Origin: Cladorhizidae sp. MBARI D1340-BT2
Lineage: Eukaryota > Porifera > Demospongiae > Poecilosclerida > Cladorhizidae
Direction: 5' to 3'
Assembly (NCBI GenBank): GCA_028752905.1
Contig: JAQNBH010000015.1
Coordinates: forward strand, 32,199,529 to 32,263,528
DNA length: 64,000 nt
Position numbers and translations under genes: made by a program. Under the pieces are notes generated by a model that had not been told where the DNA came from, ran no database searches, and saw only the letters and a program-made list of their open reading frames with translations. Below, piece by piece: positions 21,880-32,691 of this stretch; the first letter of the stretch is position 1; each line of letters begins with the position of its first letter.

Positions 21880-22312
21880 CCGTATTTGCCGTATAAGTCG
21901 CAGTAGTAGCTCCAAATCTTCTTCTCCAATTGAGGGGTGCAACTTATAATCCGAACATGCCGCTTTTCCTTAAACAACTGGGCGGGGTCTCTAGTGGCAC
22001 GTGTGTCGATAAAATGTCTGGGAAGCGAATGAGTTACACTGCTGGCTTTAAGCTCAAAGTAGTTGGGTATGCAGAGAAGTTCGGAAACAGAGCAGCGGAA
22101 AGAGAGTATAGAGTCAGTAAAAAATCGGTCAGGGACTGGAGAAAGAAGAAGAGTGTTTTGACAACGCTGCCGAGATGTGCCAAAGGAAGGAAGGAGTGGT
22201 ATTCGAAACTTTACCTATTGTCAGTGCGCATGCGACCTATACTCCAACTATTATAGATTTTCAAAATGATGGCCAACTTTGGGGGGTGCGACTTATACTC
22301 CGGCAAATACGG
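21880..22312 (+). mobile_element. 433-bp pogo/Tigger-like mini-element retaining its HTH exon
   Basis: The ends ccgtatttgccgtataagtc and its inverse (gacttatactccggcaaata + cgg) are flanked by TA on both sides (21878-21879 and 22313-22314). In between an open frame starting at 22014 reads KRMSYTAGFKLKVVGYAEK, GNRAAEREYRVSKKSVRDWR: the N-terminal helix-turn-helix of pogo/Tigger-type transposases. The DDE domain is absent, so it is an internal deletion derivative. A decayed relative is at 8347-8720. Confidence 0.85.
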
Positions 22313-22704
22313 TAGCTACCTAGCTAGCAGGCTAGGTATTACCTTTACTCGAGCTGACATGGCTAACCAGATGTAGCTAGTGTCTGGCCTTCAGCCTACA
22401 TGATTATCTATATCAACCCACCAATATTCCACGTGGTCATATGCTCATGTAGACTTTATAATAAGGTAATAGTATATTATGCCAGACCACAGAGATTCAG
22501 CTAAGCATATTCCAGAGGATATCCGACAGCCTAAGCGGTTCTACACCCCAAAAGCATGTCTATAGCCTTTAGCACTAGGTAAATTCGCCATAGGAACAGT
22601 TTAGCTATGCAGGAAAGAAATTGCTAACTAGGTAGTAACTAACAGAGTATCAGATCAATTGTACGTCCAGGCTCTAGCTACTTGCCCTAGTGTTGATGTG
22701 GTAG

Positions 22705-22935
22705 TTTTTTTGGATCAACTGAAGAATAGTCGCCCGGGCCAAGGAAAACGGAAAACCCGATCTTCTGAAGAATAGTCACCCGGGCCGGTACCTTCTGAAG
22801 TATAATCACCCGAGCCACGTGGTGGTAGCCCTAGCCCTGGGATCTTCTGAAGAATAGTCACCTCACCCGGGCCGGGATCTTCTGAAGAATAGTCACCCGG
22901 GCTGCGCTCAGGTGACTATTCTTCAATTGAACCTA
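22705..22935. repeat. CCCGGG-rich tandem units between inverted ends
   Basis: Five direct copies of gatcttctgaagaatagtca plus cccgggcc, with spacers, and a final copy in inverse orientation (ggtgactattcttcaattga). The outer copies form an inverted repeat, so the block can fold as a hairpin with several alternative stems. Probably a nonautonomous element. Confidence 0.75.
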
Positions 22936-23900
22936 TATATCAGCGACGGCAAATCTAGGATGTGCTTGTGCCAAATACTAGCTTGTAGAAAATGTAGTGC
23001 AATTAGTGTCGTGCCCATTCTTCTATCAGCAAAATTTATAATTGGTGCCCAGAATACAGTGGTAACCAGCAAAATGGTCTTGTTGCATCCTGTTTTCTTA
23101 GAAGCAGCTATCACAGAAGGTAAGATGATCTAGTTGTTCAGTGTTAGGTAACCAACTAAAAGCTAGGTTATCACCTGCCTGAAAATTCCAGCTCAGATTG
23201 CGAGTTCAAAGATACTTTGTTGTTCATGGCAATTATACCCATGAGCTAGGTAGCTAGCTTTATTATAATGCTAGCTGTTAGTTTTGCTAGAGTAGCTCAA
23301 GTCATTGTATTCATAGTTGGGAGTAATAGTAGAACTGCTTATATCATCTTGTTTCCAAATGCAGGTGCATATGTTCTGAGCAAGGAAACTCTGTAAATGC
23401 CAGTTCTTTAATGTTTATCAACTGGTAATGTTTTATATAAATGAATAACCTGTCAAATCAGGAACACATCTAGAGGATTAAATTATAATAGGAGGAGCTG
23501 GAAGTTAGTGTTGCGAGAGGCTTGACTACTGTGATGAGAGGGCAGCTGAACACTATGTTGAGGAGAGGTACTTTGTTATTTGGAAGGTCCAAGAAGCTGC
23601 ACTGCCACTGGGCTATTGGTAGACACAAATATCAAGTGAAGCGTCGGCTACTATGTTCCTTCACAAAAATGCACCATCCGGATAGCCCTAGAAGTCATTG
23701 TCAGAGTCGTCACTTGGAGGCATGTCCAAGTACTCCAGCAAGAAATCTGGGTCAGATGTGACTACTGCAAATGATTCTATGTCTATGAAAAAGGGAAATG
23801 CCAGTTGCTCAAGCTCTTATAGAAGGAAGCTACAATGCATGAATGAGTTACCGCCAAAATAATGGTGGTTAAGTATGCACGTTCGAATGCATTACTCACC
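22936..23900. other. No gene recognised
   Basis: AT-rich sequence with short open frames only (none above 80 codons and none with family features). Confidence 0.5.
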
Positions 23901-23901
23901 A

Positions 23902-24415
23902 TCAAAGAGTTAATTAAAACAGTAAGGCTTCCTCAAGCCACAGATACCAATATCAACTATCTAGCATTTTCCAATCAGGACCTGCACTTGCAGCAAGCCT
24001 TCAAGATTTTGAGGTACCACACACTTGGGCTGCAGTTAACTTTGGCATAGTTATAACTGCAATATTACCAGAGCACACAGAGAGGTACACAGAGAGGTTG
24101 CATATGTATAACTTTACCAAAGTTAACTGCAGTCAAAGTGTGGTACCTCAAAATCTTCAAAGAGTTAATTAAAACAGTAAGGCTTCCTCAAGCCACAGAT
24201 ACCAATATCAACTATCTAGCATTTTCCAATCAGGACCTGCACTTGCAGCAAGCCTTCAAGATTTTGAGGTACCACACACTTGGGCTGCAGTTAACTTTGG
24301 CATAGTTATAACTGCAATATTACCAGAGCACACAGAGAGGTACACAGAGAGGTTGCATATGTATAACTTTACCAAAGTTAACTGCAGTCAAAGTGTGGTA
24401 CCTCAAAATCTTGAA
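23902..24415. repeat. 255-bp tandem duplication with internal inverted repeat
   Basis: Two nearly identical copies begin at tcaaagagttaattaaaaca (23902 and 24157). Each holds an inverted repeat: ttttgaggtaccacacac and gcagttaactttgg pair with their inverses about 100 bp later. Core words (agagcacacagagagg) link it to the foldback family below. Confidence 0.85.
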
Positions 24416-25364
24416 GGCTTGAATTTGCTGTAAGTGCGGCTCCTGATTGGAAGATGCTAGACCGTTGATATTGGTATCTGTGGCTAGAGGAAGTGGGATA
24501 AGTATTTTCATTGCACGCTAAAACGTGAGTAAGTTGTCATGCGCACTGGTTGGAGGAAAATTCCTTCCGGCACGAGAAATTTTGTTCTTACTCTAATATT
24601 CACTTAATTAAGTTGCTAACTGAATTTACTTGCATGAAATTATTGAGTGTATGACGCAAGCTATTCCAATGCCATAAAAATTCTTAAGAGAAGTATAAAA
24701 ATTATGCCAGCGTATTGTACTGAAGTCTATACACGGGCAGGTATTTAATATACCCTTTGGAATTGTTTTTGCCATGTACTACCATCATTTTCCCATTGTT
24801 ACCATTGTGTGGTCATTGTGTGCCATCATTATTCATGCTATGTTTTGCATGTCGGTGAACCAGATCTACCTGCCTTGTGTCTTGTATATTATAGGCACAG
24901 GTGACCATCCTCCGCTCCACATTGGCTACACTCAGAGAGCTCTGACTTCTATATATACTGTATGTGTTGATTTCTCATGTCAATTGTTTTATTATTATGC
25001 TTTAGTAGCGATTTTAAAATGTCTGTGACTTACGTTGTGGATAGACTTCTACAGCCTACAGCCCAATCAAGTGTGTCATTGTTAAAACACAACATGTTAA
25101 TTGCTTGCTTCACAAGGAATGGAGAGAAGGGGAAAGTTGGAAGGGAAAGGTTAGCAATACCAGAATAGCAAATTGGTGACAAGTAAGCAGAATTGCCATT
25201 AATCATCAAAAGTTTCTTGTCTGAGTTACAAGATAAAAATGTTAGTCCACGTGGCAATCATAAAATAATCTTTGGAGGGGTGGAAAGTTGCGTGCGTGAT
25301 TTGCTGGGCCCACTACATATACTACAGCACATTGCGAGAACAAGTAACGGTAATTAAAAAAACA
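24416..25364. other. No gene recognised
   Basis: Includes the end of the inverted-repeat element (to about 24520, agatgctagaccgttgat is the inverse of the preceding copies) and then AT-rich DNA with no feature I can support. Confidence 0.45.
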
Positions 25365-25460
25365 ACTTGTGGTTACCTCCGTAGATTCTGTAAACTTCAT
25401 GGTATGGACTTGATATATAGCTCAAATGATAGGGCTCTCTGACAATCAACTACTTAATAA
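25365..25460 (+). mobile_element. Foldback family, terminal fragment
   Basis: The typical end of the family: cttgtggttacctccgtaga, ctgtaaacttcatggtatgg, then gatatatagctcaaatgata. Only the outer 95 bp are present. Confidence 0.7.
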
Positions 25461-25895
25461 TAGTTTAATGAGTGTCCCCGCTCAAGGAGGGGGGAGGGGA
25501 CCAAAGATCATTCCCCCGCTCGCCGTACAACAGTTCCTTTCATCACTTCCCTACCCAATACATCACACACTTGCCCTCCATCACTTTACTCCCTCCAGAG
25601 AAAAAAAGTCGATGTAGAGATTGTGTTCGTAGGCTTCCTCACCTAAGGAAATTTTGGATGCCGTCTTGTGAGAGTAAGAGCAGCGCTTGCTGCGGACTTA
25701 AATATTGCACAATTTTTAGCTGAAACCTGGCCGTATAGTGAAAGATATCTTCAAGTCTGTTATCGACTTGGTGGAGACAAGTTATGATAGGTGATAGCTG
25801 GCAAGTTGTCCTATTAAAGTAGCCATGAGATCGGTAGCTAATTAATGCCTAGAGCCACGCTGAGGGTGTGTGGGTAGGTGTTTTTACAACTTGCG
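25461..25895. other. No gene recognised
   Basis: C-rich to AT-rich sequence with two short overlapping open frames (25426-25723) lacking recognisable features. Confidence 0.45.
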
Positions 25896-25896
25896 G

Positions 25897-25944
25897 TTAC
25901 CACTTTATTGCTCCATAGATTCTGCACACTTCATGGTATGCACT

Positions 25945-25977
<33 letters not shown>

Positions 25978-26760
25978 TAGGTCTCTCTGTGTGCTCTCTT
26001 GATGGTAAAATATTTTTTATGGCTATAACTATACCCAAGTTACTGTAGCTAAGATGGGGGTACCTCAAAACCTGAGGGCTTGTATAAATAACCCGATTGC
26101 CAAGTGCTTAAAGAGCTGAAATTAGCACCTGTGGCTAGAGGAAGCCCTACTGCATAAAGATTTCCCCCCTAATACTTGATTATGTGGTCAAGAGCTCGGT
26201 CGGAAAATGATTTTTATTTTCCAACTGCGCGCTTGACCACACTAAGCTAGGGGGACGGTAGGGCTACCTCTAGCCACTGCTGCTAATTTAAACTTTCTAT
26301 ATAGCACTTGGCAATCTGGAGATATTTATGCGGCAAAATCAGGCACTCCGGTTTTGAGGTATATACCCTCACTTTATCCATTACTATGAGAAACGTTATG
26401 AGAAACGTTTCGTGGAATGCCTTACCTGAGACGGACCTCAAACTCTCCACCTACACTTTGAAAAAGAAGCTGAAATCCTTTTTCTGGGAATATTTCTTAA
26501 TTCTGATTTACCATGCACTTGGCACTATCTTTGTCCATGCAGTAAATGTTTTTCATTACCATCTCCAATTAACTATTCTCAAGGCTATCAGCAGCTCTTG
26601 CTTCAGCACACTCCATTATTTTCATGTTATACAGTGCTGTAAAATCATATAAATTATAATAATATAATAATAATATAATAAAATAAAGTATCAAAAGAGA
26701 ACACACAGAGAGGCCTATCTTTTGAGCTATATATGAAGTATGCATCGTCTATGGAGCTAT
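25897..26760. mobile_element. Foldback element interrupted by a LINE fragment
   Basis: The left arm starts cttgcggttaccactttatt and includes gctccatagattctgcacac. A short central palindrome (gtggtcaagagctcgg with gcgcgcttgaccacac) lies at about 26190-26250. The right arm returns as the inverse from 26260, is interrupted at about 26366-26640, and resumes at 26690 (caaaagagaacacacagaga) up to the DDE transposon at 26761. The last few bases appear beyond that transposon at 29594. Confidence 0.7.
26366..26652 (+). pseudogene. Possible LINE ORF2 C-terminal fragment
   Basis: The frame reads RNVSWNALPETDL, then TYTLKKKLKSFFWEYF and a stop after about 95 residues. This resembles the end of non-LTR retrotransposon ORF2 proteins (pattern R-WN-LP--------FKK-LK--). 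It sits inside a foldback arm. A weak pattern call. Confidence 0.45.
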
Positions 26761-29593
26761 AGTGCTTGACATCATAAGTGCCCGAAATGACCATAAAAAA
26801 ATAAAATAAAATATCTTAACTTCAGAAAACATTATACATATAAAAATCAGTGGAAATATTCTAAATAGATATACCTTCCAAATAAAAATGCTATTAACTT
26901 TGTACCACCTAAGGGTAGTTGACTAAAACTGCACAAATCCAGCTGACTGAAAGTACTTAAAAGAGTGATTACTCAGCAACCACTAAGTGAATTTCCCCCA
27001 TTCTTTGGTGTGGTTAATCTACACCTATACAGTGTTGATTTAGCTAGTCCAGATAGTTAATTTTCATGTGCCATAGGCAGATAGAATCAGACCAGGTAGG
27101 TATGTGTTGGCAGTGAATTCTGGACTTTAGTACACTCAATGCCAATTATATTTTACATACTCAAACTTGATAAAGATTGCAAAAAAATGGCTAAAAAATT
27201 ATTTTAAATATACATATATAACAGTGAAAAGTTATTTTCAAAATTCGGAATTCATTTTAAGCTTCATTAAAAATTCTTCTATGAGACTTATACACTTTAA
27301 CTGCCTTTTCTAATTCTTTTCCTGCCTTCTTCCCTTCTAGATAAGCAATTTCATATTCCTTGACTCTTCTGAAAAACTTGCGGATTAAATCCGTTGATAC
27401 AGAGTCCAGACCAGGATCAATAATACTCCGCAGGCGTGCGAAAGTAAAATTTGTGTGTATCCTTGTGTACACCTTTGCTTGACCCCAGACCCTCTCTATG
27501 GGGTTCAGTTCGCAGTGGAACTTCGGTAAAAAAAATCCTTCTACACCTTTTGATGCCAGGTAATGCTCAACTAGAGTCTTTTCAGTCCTGAAGTCATCAT
27601 GACATGAAAGAATAGTGCGCATGTCATCAGCAAGTAAAGTAGATGTGTTGATACCCCTCTCCTCTAGAATTTGTTTCATTCCCTTTGGTACACCTCTTCT
27701 ATTCACTAGTTTCTGTACTCTTCCTCCCCAAATGGTGTCCCTCATACATGGTTGAGCTCCCCCAGGTTTTACATTCATTGCCTTAGCATTTAAGGCATCT
27801 TCAGCGAAGGCACGATGGCAGCTGCTCTGGTCAAATACAAAAACTACTTTACACTTGTCTGATGGGTACTTGAAAGCGGCGATCTGAACAGCATCCTCTA
27901 CATTTTTCATGAATCTCTCACTGTTCCAGTATCCTTCCTTTTCAGCCCCGTATTCCAAAAATGCTCGTGCTGTTGTTGGCAAGGTTGGGTCTGCATGCTT
28001 TGCAAGAGATACTTCACTACTTGAGAGTCTCAAGAAGCCATTGTGTTCTTCAACATAATCAGACACCATTATGCCTGCCCCTTTGGTCTTCGGTTGAATT
28101 ATCGGATCATCACCTGTGGCCCATGCCCAACGTTGCCCTTCATTCGTGCTAAAGATGCTTTCGTCATGGTAGATCAGTACTAGTTTCTTTCTAAATTCTG
28201 CATCTGTTGGAGGAGTTGTGGTTCTTTCATCGCTTGGCAGAGGAGGAGGCAGATAGTTATTACGTAACTTCTTGAACATGTCCAAATACTCATTGCGGTG
28301 TGCAACAACATCGTCCCTTTCATGTCCATCAACATAAGCTCCCTTTTTATGACTCTGGGGACGATACCCAAGGCGATGAAGCCATCTTGTGGCAGCTCGT
28401 AGGCCAATGGAGCGAGGAAAGTTGGATGGCAGGTTATTTGATGGCAACAGTTCATTATTTACCCATGCACAGAAAGAACTTGCAGTCATGTTCGCCTCAC
28501 CCTTTTTAACAGCATGTTCTCTAATCCACATGGAAGCTTCCAGCCGAAGATTTTCATCATTGAACAGAGACAGCCTTTTATATTTTCCTCGTCTTTCATC
28601 TTTGAACGACCCATCATTTGCAAGGAAGTCCTTTCTGTAGCCACGCACAGTCTTCTCATTAAAGCCAGTAATCCAAGCAGACTCTAGAGCAGAAGCAGTA
28701 GCTGTGTACTTGAAGCGCTTCTGTAGGGCTAGAGAAAGCATAACAGCAAGCATCTTTCTATCATACAAGTGCAAACTCGTGACCCAATCATCTAACACAG
28801 CTTGAGGATCAAATTCTTCTTCACTACTAGAGTAATCTGGTCGTTCATTTTCGCTGTCAATATCTGACCTGGGTCTGTCTTCATCTTCATCAGATGCTTG
28901 AGAGGTGGAAGGTCCAGAGGCTGCAGAAATGGAAGGTCCAGAGGCTGCAGAAATGGAAGGTGCAGAGGCTTCAGAAGTGGAAGGTCCATAGGCTTCAGAA
29001 GTGGAAGGGGAAGGTCCAGAGGCTGCAGAGATGGAAAGCCCAGAGGCTCTAGATGTGGAAGGCCCAGAGGCTACAGAGGTGGAAGGCCCAGATGCTGCAG
29101 AGGTGGAAGGCCCAGAGGATGTAGAAGTGGAAGACCCAGAGTATAAAAAAGTGGAAGGTCCAGCTGGGGTGGATGAGGCTGCAAATTCAAATTTAGCTTT
29201 TTTTATCTCCCTGATCCTAGCAGCAGTTGCCCTTTGGCAGCGCTTTCGCTTCCATTTCTTGCAGTCTGACATCTATTACAAGTTTCTAGCACTTAACTGT
29301 ACTAAATCTAGATAGCAAAAAAACCTCAGATCAATCTCCAAAAAGTACTATTCACAATTTAAAAAGTTACGAAAAGGTGTGCATTAAATAGAGTGTGTGT
29401 GTATCCATAGCTACGGCCAATCTGATTGGTTAGTTCTGCTAATTAGTTCACTTTCAGCTATGAGGATGGAACAAAAGCTCATTTTGTTCTAAAAAATATG
29501 GTGAATTATAAACCTCAGCTGAAATAAGTTCATTTTGGGCATGAATGAAGTAATTTTCAGTACAAATTTTGGGCACTTATAATGTCAAGCACT
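26761..29593 (-). mobile_element. DDE transposon with TIRs and an intact transposase gene
   Basis: The ends agtgcttgacatcataagtg plus cccgaaat and, inverted from the right, agtgcttgacattataagtg plus cccaaaat pair with few differences over about 30 bp. The 2.83-kb element lies within an arm of a foldback copy: the left flank gagctat and right flank ggtaaccac are both family sequence. A target duplication is not clear. It contains one long minus-strand gene and short AT-rich flanks. Confidence 0.88.
27257..29272 (-). CDS. Intact DDE-superfamily transposase, 671 aa
   Basis: One uninterrupted frame. Residues 1-30 are basic (KKWKRKR), probably nuclear. Residues about 35-130 hold tandem GPSTSAAS-like 8-residue repeats. 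An acidic stretch EDEDRPRSDIDSE follows. A helix-turn-helix-like part (FNEKTVRGYRKDFL) is near residue 200. The catalytic part has IYHDESIF (Asp about 370), FVFDQSSCHR (Asp about 480) and FHCELNPIERVW (Glu about 588), a DDE triad of the IS630/Tc1-like (DDE_3) type. The gene is intact within matching TIRs, so the element may be active or recently so. I do not recognise the exact family name; related long proteins occur in fungi and invertebrates. Confidence 0.88.
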   Translation of the reverse strand: MSDCKKWKRKRCQRATAARIREIKKAKFEFAASSTPAGPSTFLYSGSSTSTSSGPSTSAASGPSTSVASGPSTSRASGLSISAASGPSPSTSEAYGPSTSEASAPSISAASGPSISAASGPSTSQASDEDEDRPRSDIDSENERPDYSSSEEEFDPQAVLDDWVTSLHLYDRKMLAVMLSLALQKRFKYTATASALESAWITGFNEKTVRGYRKDFLANDGSFKDERRGKYKRLSLFNDENLRLEASMWIREHAVKKGEANMTASSFCAWVNNELLPSNNLPSNFPRSIGLRAATRWLHRLGYRPQSHKKGAYVDGHERDDVVAHRNEYLDMFKKLRNNYLPPPLPSDERTTTPPTDAEFRKKLVLIYHDESIFSTNEGQRWAWATGDDPIIQPKTKGAGIMVSDYVEEHNGFLRLSSSEVSLAKHADPTLPTTARAFLEYGAEKEGYWNSERFMKNVEDAVQIAAFKYPSDKCKVVFVFDQSSCHRAFAEDALNAKAMNVKPGGAQPCMRDTIWGGRVQKLVNRRGVPKGMKQILEERGINTSTLLADDMRTILSCHDDFRTEKTLVEHYLASKGVEGFFLPKFHCELNPIERVWGQAKVYTRIHTNFTFARLRSIIDPGLDSVSTDLIRKFFRRVKEYEIAYLEGKKAGKELEKAVKVYKSHRRIFNEA

Positions 29594-29934
29594 GGTAACC
29601 ACCCAAATTTTTAATTTTTTTTGTTGTGGTTACCACTTTATAGCTCCATAGATTCCGTAAACTTCATGGTATGGACTATAGCTCAAAAGACAGGTCTCTC
29701 TTGTGCTCTCTGTTGATAACAAAAATATTTTTTAATATGTATAACTATAGCCAGGTTACTGGACAAGTGGAGGGAACCTAAAAAAAACTGAATGCCTAAT
29801 TTTTCCGCATAAATATCCCTAGATTGCCAAGTTCTCCGAGAGTTGAAATTAGCTCTACTCTACACAACGAGTGTTTTTATATTTAATGACGGGGGGGGGG
29901 GGGGGGGGTTACAGTTGCATTTAAATTTTTTTTA
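29594..29934. mobile_element. Foldback family, half element
   Basis: A left arm at 29630-29880 (gtggttaccactttatagct, attccgtaaacttcatggta) ends at a poly-G run (29890-29908). The matching right arm is missing. Confidence 0.65.
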
Positions 29935-30495
29935 AATACTTGTGGTTCCCACTCCGTAGGTTCTGTAAACTTCATGGGATGGACTTCATATATAGCTCAA
30001 AAGATAGGTCTCTCAGTGTGCTCTCTTTTGATACTACAAATATTTTTCATAGGTGTAACTATAGCCAAGTTACTGGACCTAAAGTGGAGGGAACTTCAAA
30101 ACCTGAATACCGCATAAATAACTCTAGATTGCGTTTTCATTAGGCGCAGTGTGAGCGCGTGGGTGGGAAATGGATTATTAACGAAATTCATTTTCCACCC
30201 GCGCGCTTGTACGGCTAATGAAAACACTCATTGAATAGAATAGGGCTTCCTCTAGCGGCCTAGCCACTGGTGCTAATTTCAACTCTCTAGCACTTGGCAA
30301 TCTGGAGATATTGCAGCAAAATCAGGCATCAGCTGCAGGTTTTGAAGTTCCCTCACTTTAGCTCCATATATGAAATGAAAAATGTTTTAGTATATATAAA
30401 CAGAGAGCACACAGAGAGCCCTATCATTTGAGCTATAAAGCAAGTCCATACCATGAAGTTTACAGAATCTACGGAGCTAACCACAAGTTAAAAAA
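29935..30495. mobile_element. Complete foldback element, about 560 bp
   Basis: The left arm (tacttgtggttcccactccg, aggttctgtaaacttcat) and right arm (atgaagtttacagaatctac, ggagctaaccacaagt) pair along nearly the whole element. The centre near 30180 has ttttcattaggcg and its inverse near 30220. It encodes nothing. RNA from either strand would form a long hairpin. Confidence 0.85.
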
Positions 30496-30584
30496 ATTAC
30501 CCCCCCCCCGTATGTGGGATGGTTCGATTGTGTTGTTCGCACCTGCGCCACGATAGATCGCGCAGCGCTATCTAGGGATCCATC

Positions 30585-30736
30585 GTTAGCGCAGTAATCG
30601 GTAGATCGCGCAAGGTCTCGTCCATCGACCGATAGGGCTAGGGCTAGGGCTAATCTTGCTTACCACATGATACGTCTGAAGATAACATCCATGATTATAG
30701 TTTATGACTGCGCGATCTACTGATTACTGCGCTAAC
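30585..30736. repeat. 28-bp inverted repeat with GGGCTA repeats in the loop
   Basis: The arms gttagcgcagtaatcggtag plus atcgcgca (30585-30612) and the inverse at 30709-30736 differ at one or two positions. The loop contains gatagggctagggctagggc. A nested palindrome gatagatcgcgcagcgctatc lies just left. GC content is higher than the surroundings. Confidence 0.8.
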
Positions 30737-30779
30737 AAAGGTCGGTCGATTATTGGATTATTTCATTTCAGATTGACTA

Positions 30780-31690
30780 GTCAATAATTATGATGTTGTT
30801 CTTCTGGCTGACTCAGGGGTGGAACTGCAAGCTATGTTGGATGTGGTACAGGCGTCTGTGTTAAGGTGGAAGATGAAATTTAATAGCAAGAAGAGCAAGG
30901 TCATGGTAGTAGGGAAGAAGGAATCAGAAGTGCATTGGAGGATTGGTGAGGAGATATTGGAAGAGGTCAAAGAATTCAAGTACTTAGGAATATGGTTTGA
31001 TAGGAAGCTAAGGGGTAATGTTCAGTTAGAGAAGATGGCAAAGAAGGCAGAAGAGTGGGTTGGAAAGGTAATATGGATGAGTAGAGTGAATGGGCAGGTG
31101 GAAGTAGACAGAGGAAGAATGGTGTGGGAGCTTCTAGCGAGACCCAGTATGGAGCATGCAGCCGAAGTGTGGTGGACAGGAGGACGGAATGCTCGCAAGA
31201 AGTTGGAGTCAGCACAGATGAGAGTGGGTAGGAGACTGTTGGGGGCAAGTGATACAGTAGCAGGAGTGGCAATACGGGGAGATATGGGGTGGAGGAAACT
31301 AGAGGAGAGGAGGGAAGAGATGAAGGTTTTGTTTGGCAAGAGATTAGAGGTGTTGGAACAGAGCAGATTGGTTAAAGTTGTTGTAAATAAACTACGAGAG
31401 GATGGAGGAATTGGATGGTGGGAAGAATATGAGATCTTGAGGAGAAAGTACAAGATAAACAACGAGGTTGGGTCAGTGCGCAAGTGGAAGGGGAAAGTGA
31501 AGGTGAGAAATGAGAAGGACTGGGACTGGGAGGAGGAAGTAGATGGGAAAAGTACGCTGAATTATTATAAATCGGCAAAGAATGGTGCAGGGGTGGAGAG
31601 GTATGTGAGGTCCATGCATGGTCAGGAAGGTGTGCGGCTGCAATTTAGACTGAGGACTGCATCAGCTGGGTTGTTAGAGGGAACCAACAA
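30780..31690 (+). pseudogene. Non-LTR (LINE) reverse transcriptase, 3' part only
   Basis: The frame starts within the RT palm: YDVVLLADSGVELQ matches the end of the Y-DD-VLLA box with a residue lost, so the catalytic pair is incomplete. KMKFNSKKSKVMVVGKK and FKYLGIWFDRKL are classic RT_1 motifs, followed by a basic, Trp-rich thumb/connector. Homology stops near residue 290 (GLLE) and the frame runs on into unrelated sequence to 31913. Truncated at both ends. Confidence 0.8.
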
Positions 31691-31913
31691 ATTGGGAACA
31701 GGGGTGCACAGAGCAAATATACTTGTCCAATCTTTGATTCTGATGACTAAGGTGTGGATTGTGTGGACAATGTTGTTGGGTATTTTCTTTTGTAATGTAA
31801 TCTACAAAGATATGCTGAAAAGCAGTTCTAGACTGGTATTCCTCAAGCAAGTTGTCCAGGCCTATAACTCATTTCAATGGCATCCTTATCAATTATTTTC
31901 CGTAACTCGTTAA

Positions 31914-32691
31914 TGTTGCTGTCCTTCAAAACTGCTCTCTCCTGCCTGCCTGTTTTTTTTCCAGACCAGATCCACAGACAAGACATGGCTACAACCAAAG
32001 AGTTGTCATGGCATGTACATAAAAGTACGCTTGTGGCATGCAGCTAGAACCTAGATGTTGTTGCAGAGGTTGGGTCACTTGGGTGGTTCAATACGGCATA
32101 TTCCCAGCTGGGGCGCAGTGATCTAGACAGGTGGAGTGCAGAAATGCACTAAATATGAGTGGTTTATACATTTAAAATTTTTTTAATTTTTTATACATGT
32201 CCAAATGAAATTCCCAATTAGCAGTAAGTGCTGGCTACATTATATATTCTTAGGTAACAGGTTTACCAGACCATGCTCCGCTTGTGCCTTGGAGTGTGAC
32301 TATTTGGCAGAGGTAATATAATCTACAACTTCTTGCAGGTGGTTGAAATGAGATTAAAAAACAAAATTCTGTTGCTATATATCCAGAGTGGGAACACTGC
32401 ATCTGTGCTGGTGGTTCTAGTCGATCCAATAGCAGTGACTATATTATTATTGTTTATTTATTATCAACAATATAGCTACATAATATATTTAGGATATCTC
32501 ATTACAGTAACTGCTTCTAATAATACATTATGTAAAAGCTAATGACCCGAAATGTTTGTGGTTCTACATTGGTAAATTCGTATTCTTTGTAGCACAAGAA
32601 TTCAACATAATCCTCTTAGCTTAGAAAGAAACATAAGGTGGGGGGGAGGGGGTGATTATTTACACTTTACACACACCAACAAACTCAATTC
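31914..32691. other. Presumed 3' UTR and downstream DNA of the DSL gene
   Basis: On the minus strand this follows the stop at 32692. A candidate AATAAA (tttatt on +) lies at about 32453-32458. G-rich tract at 32639-32651 (+). No gene is recognised. Confidence 0.4.

Noticed and set aside
19630..22000. Last SNX exon
   Set aside because: Searched for an acceptor followed by an N-LLQ-C-like end and found none I could support.
28898..29315. Plus-strand GRSRGCR and EGPEAAEVE frames
   Set aside because: Antisense shadows of the Ser-rich repeats of the 671-aa transposase.
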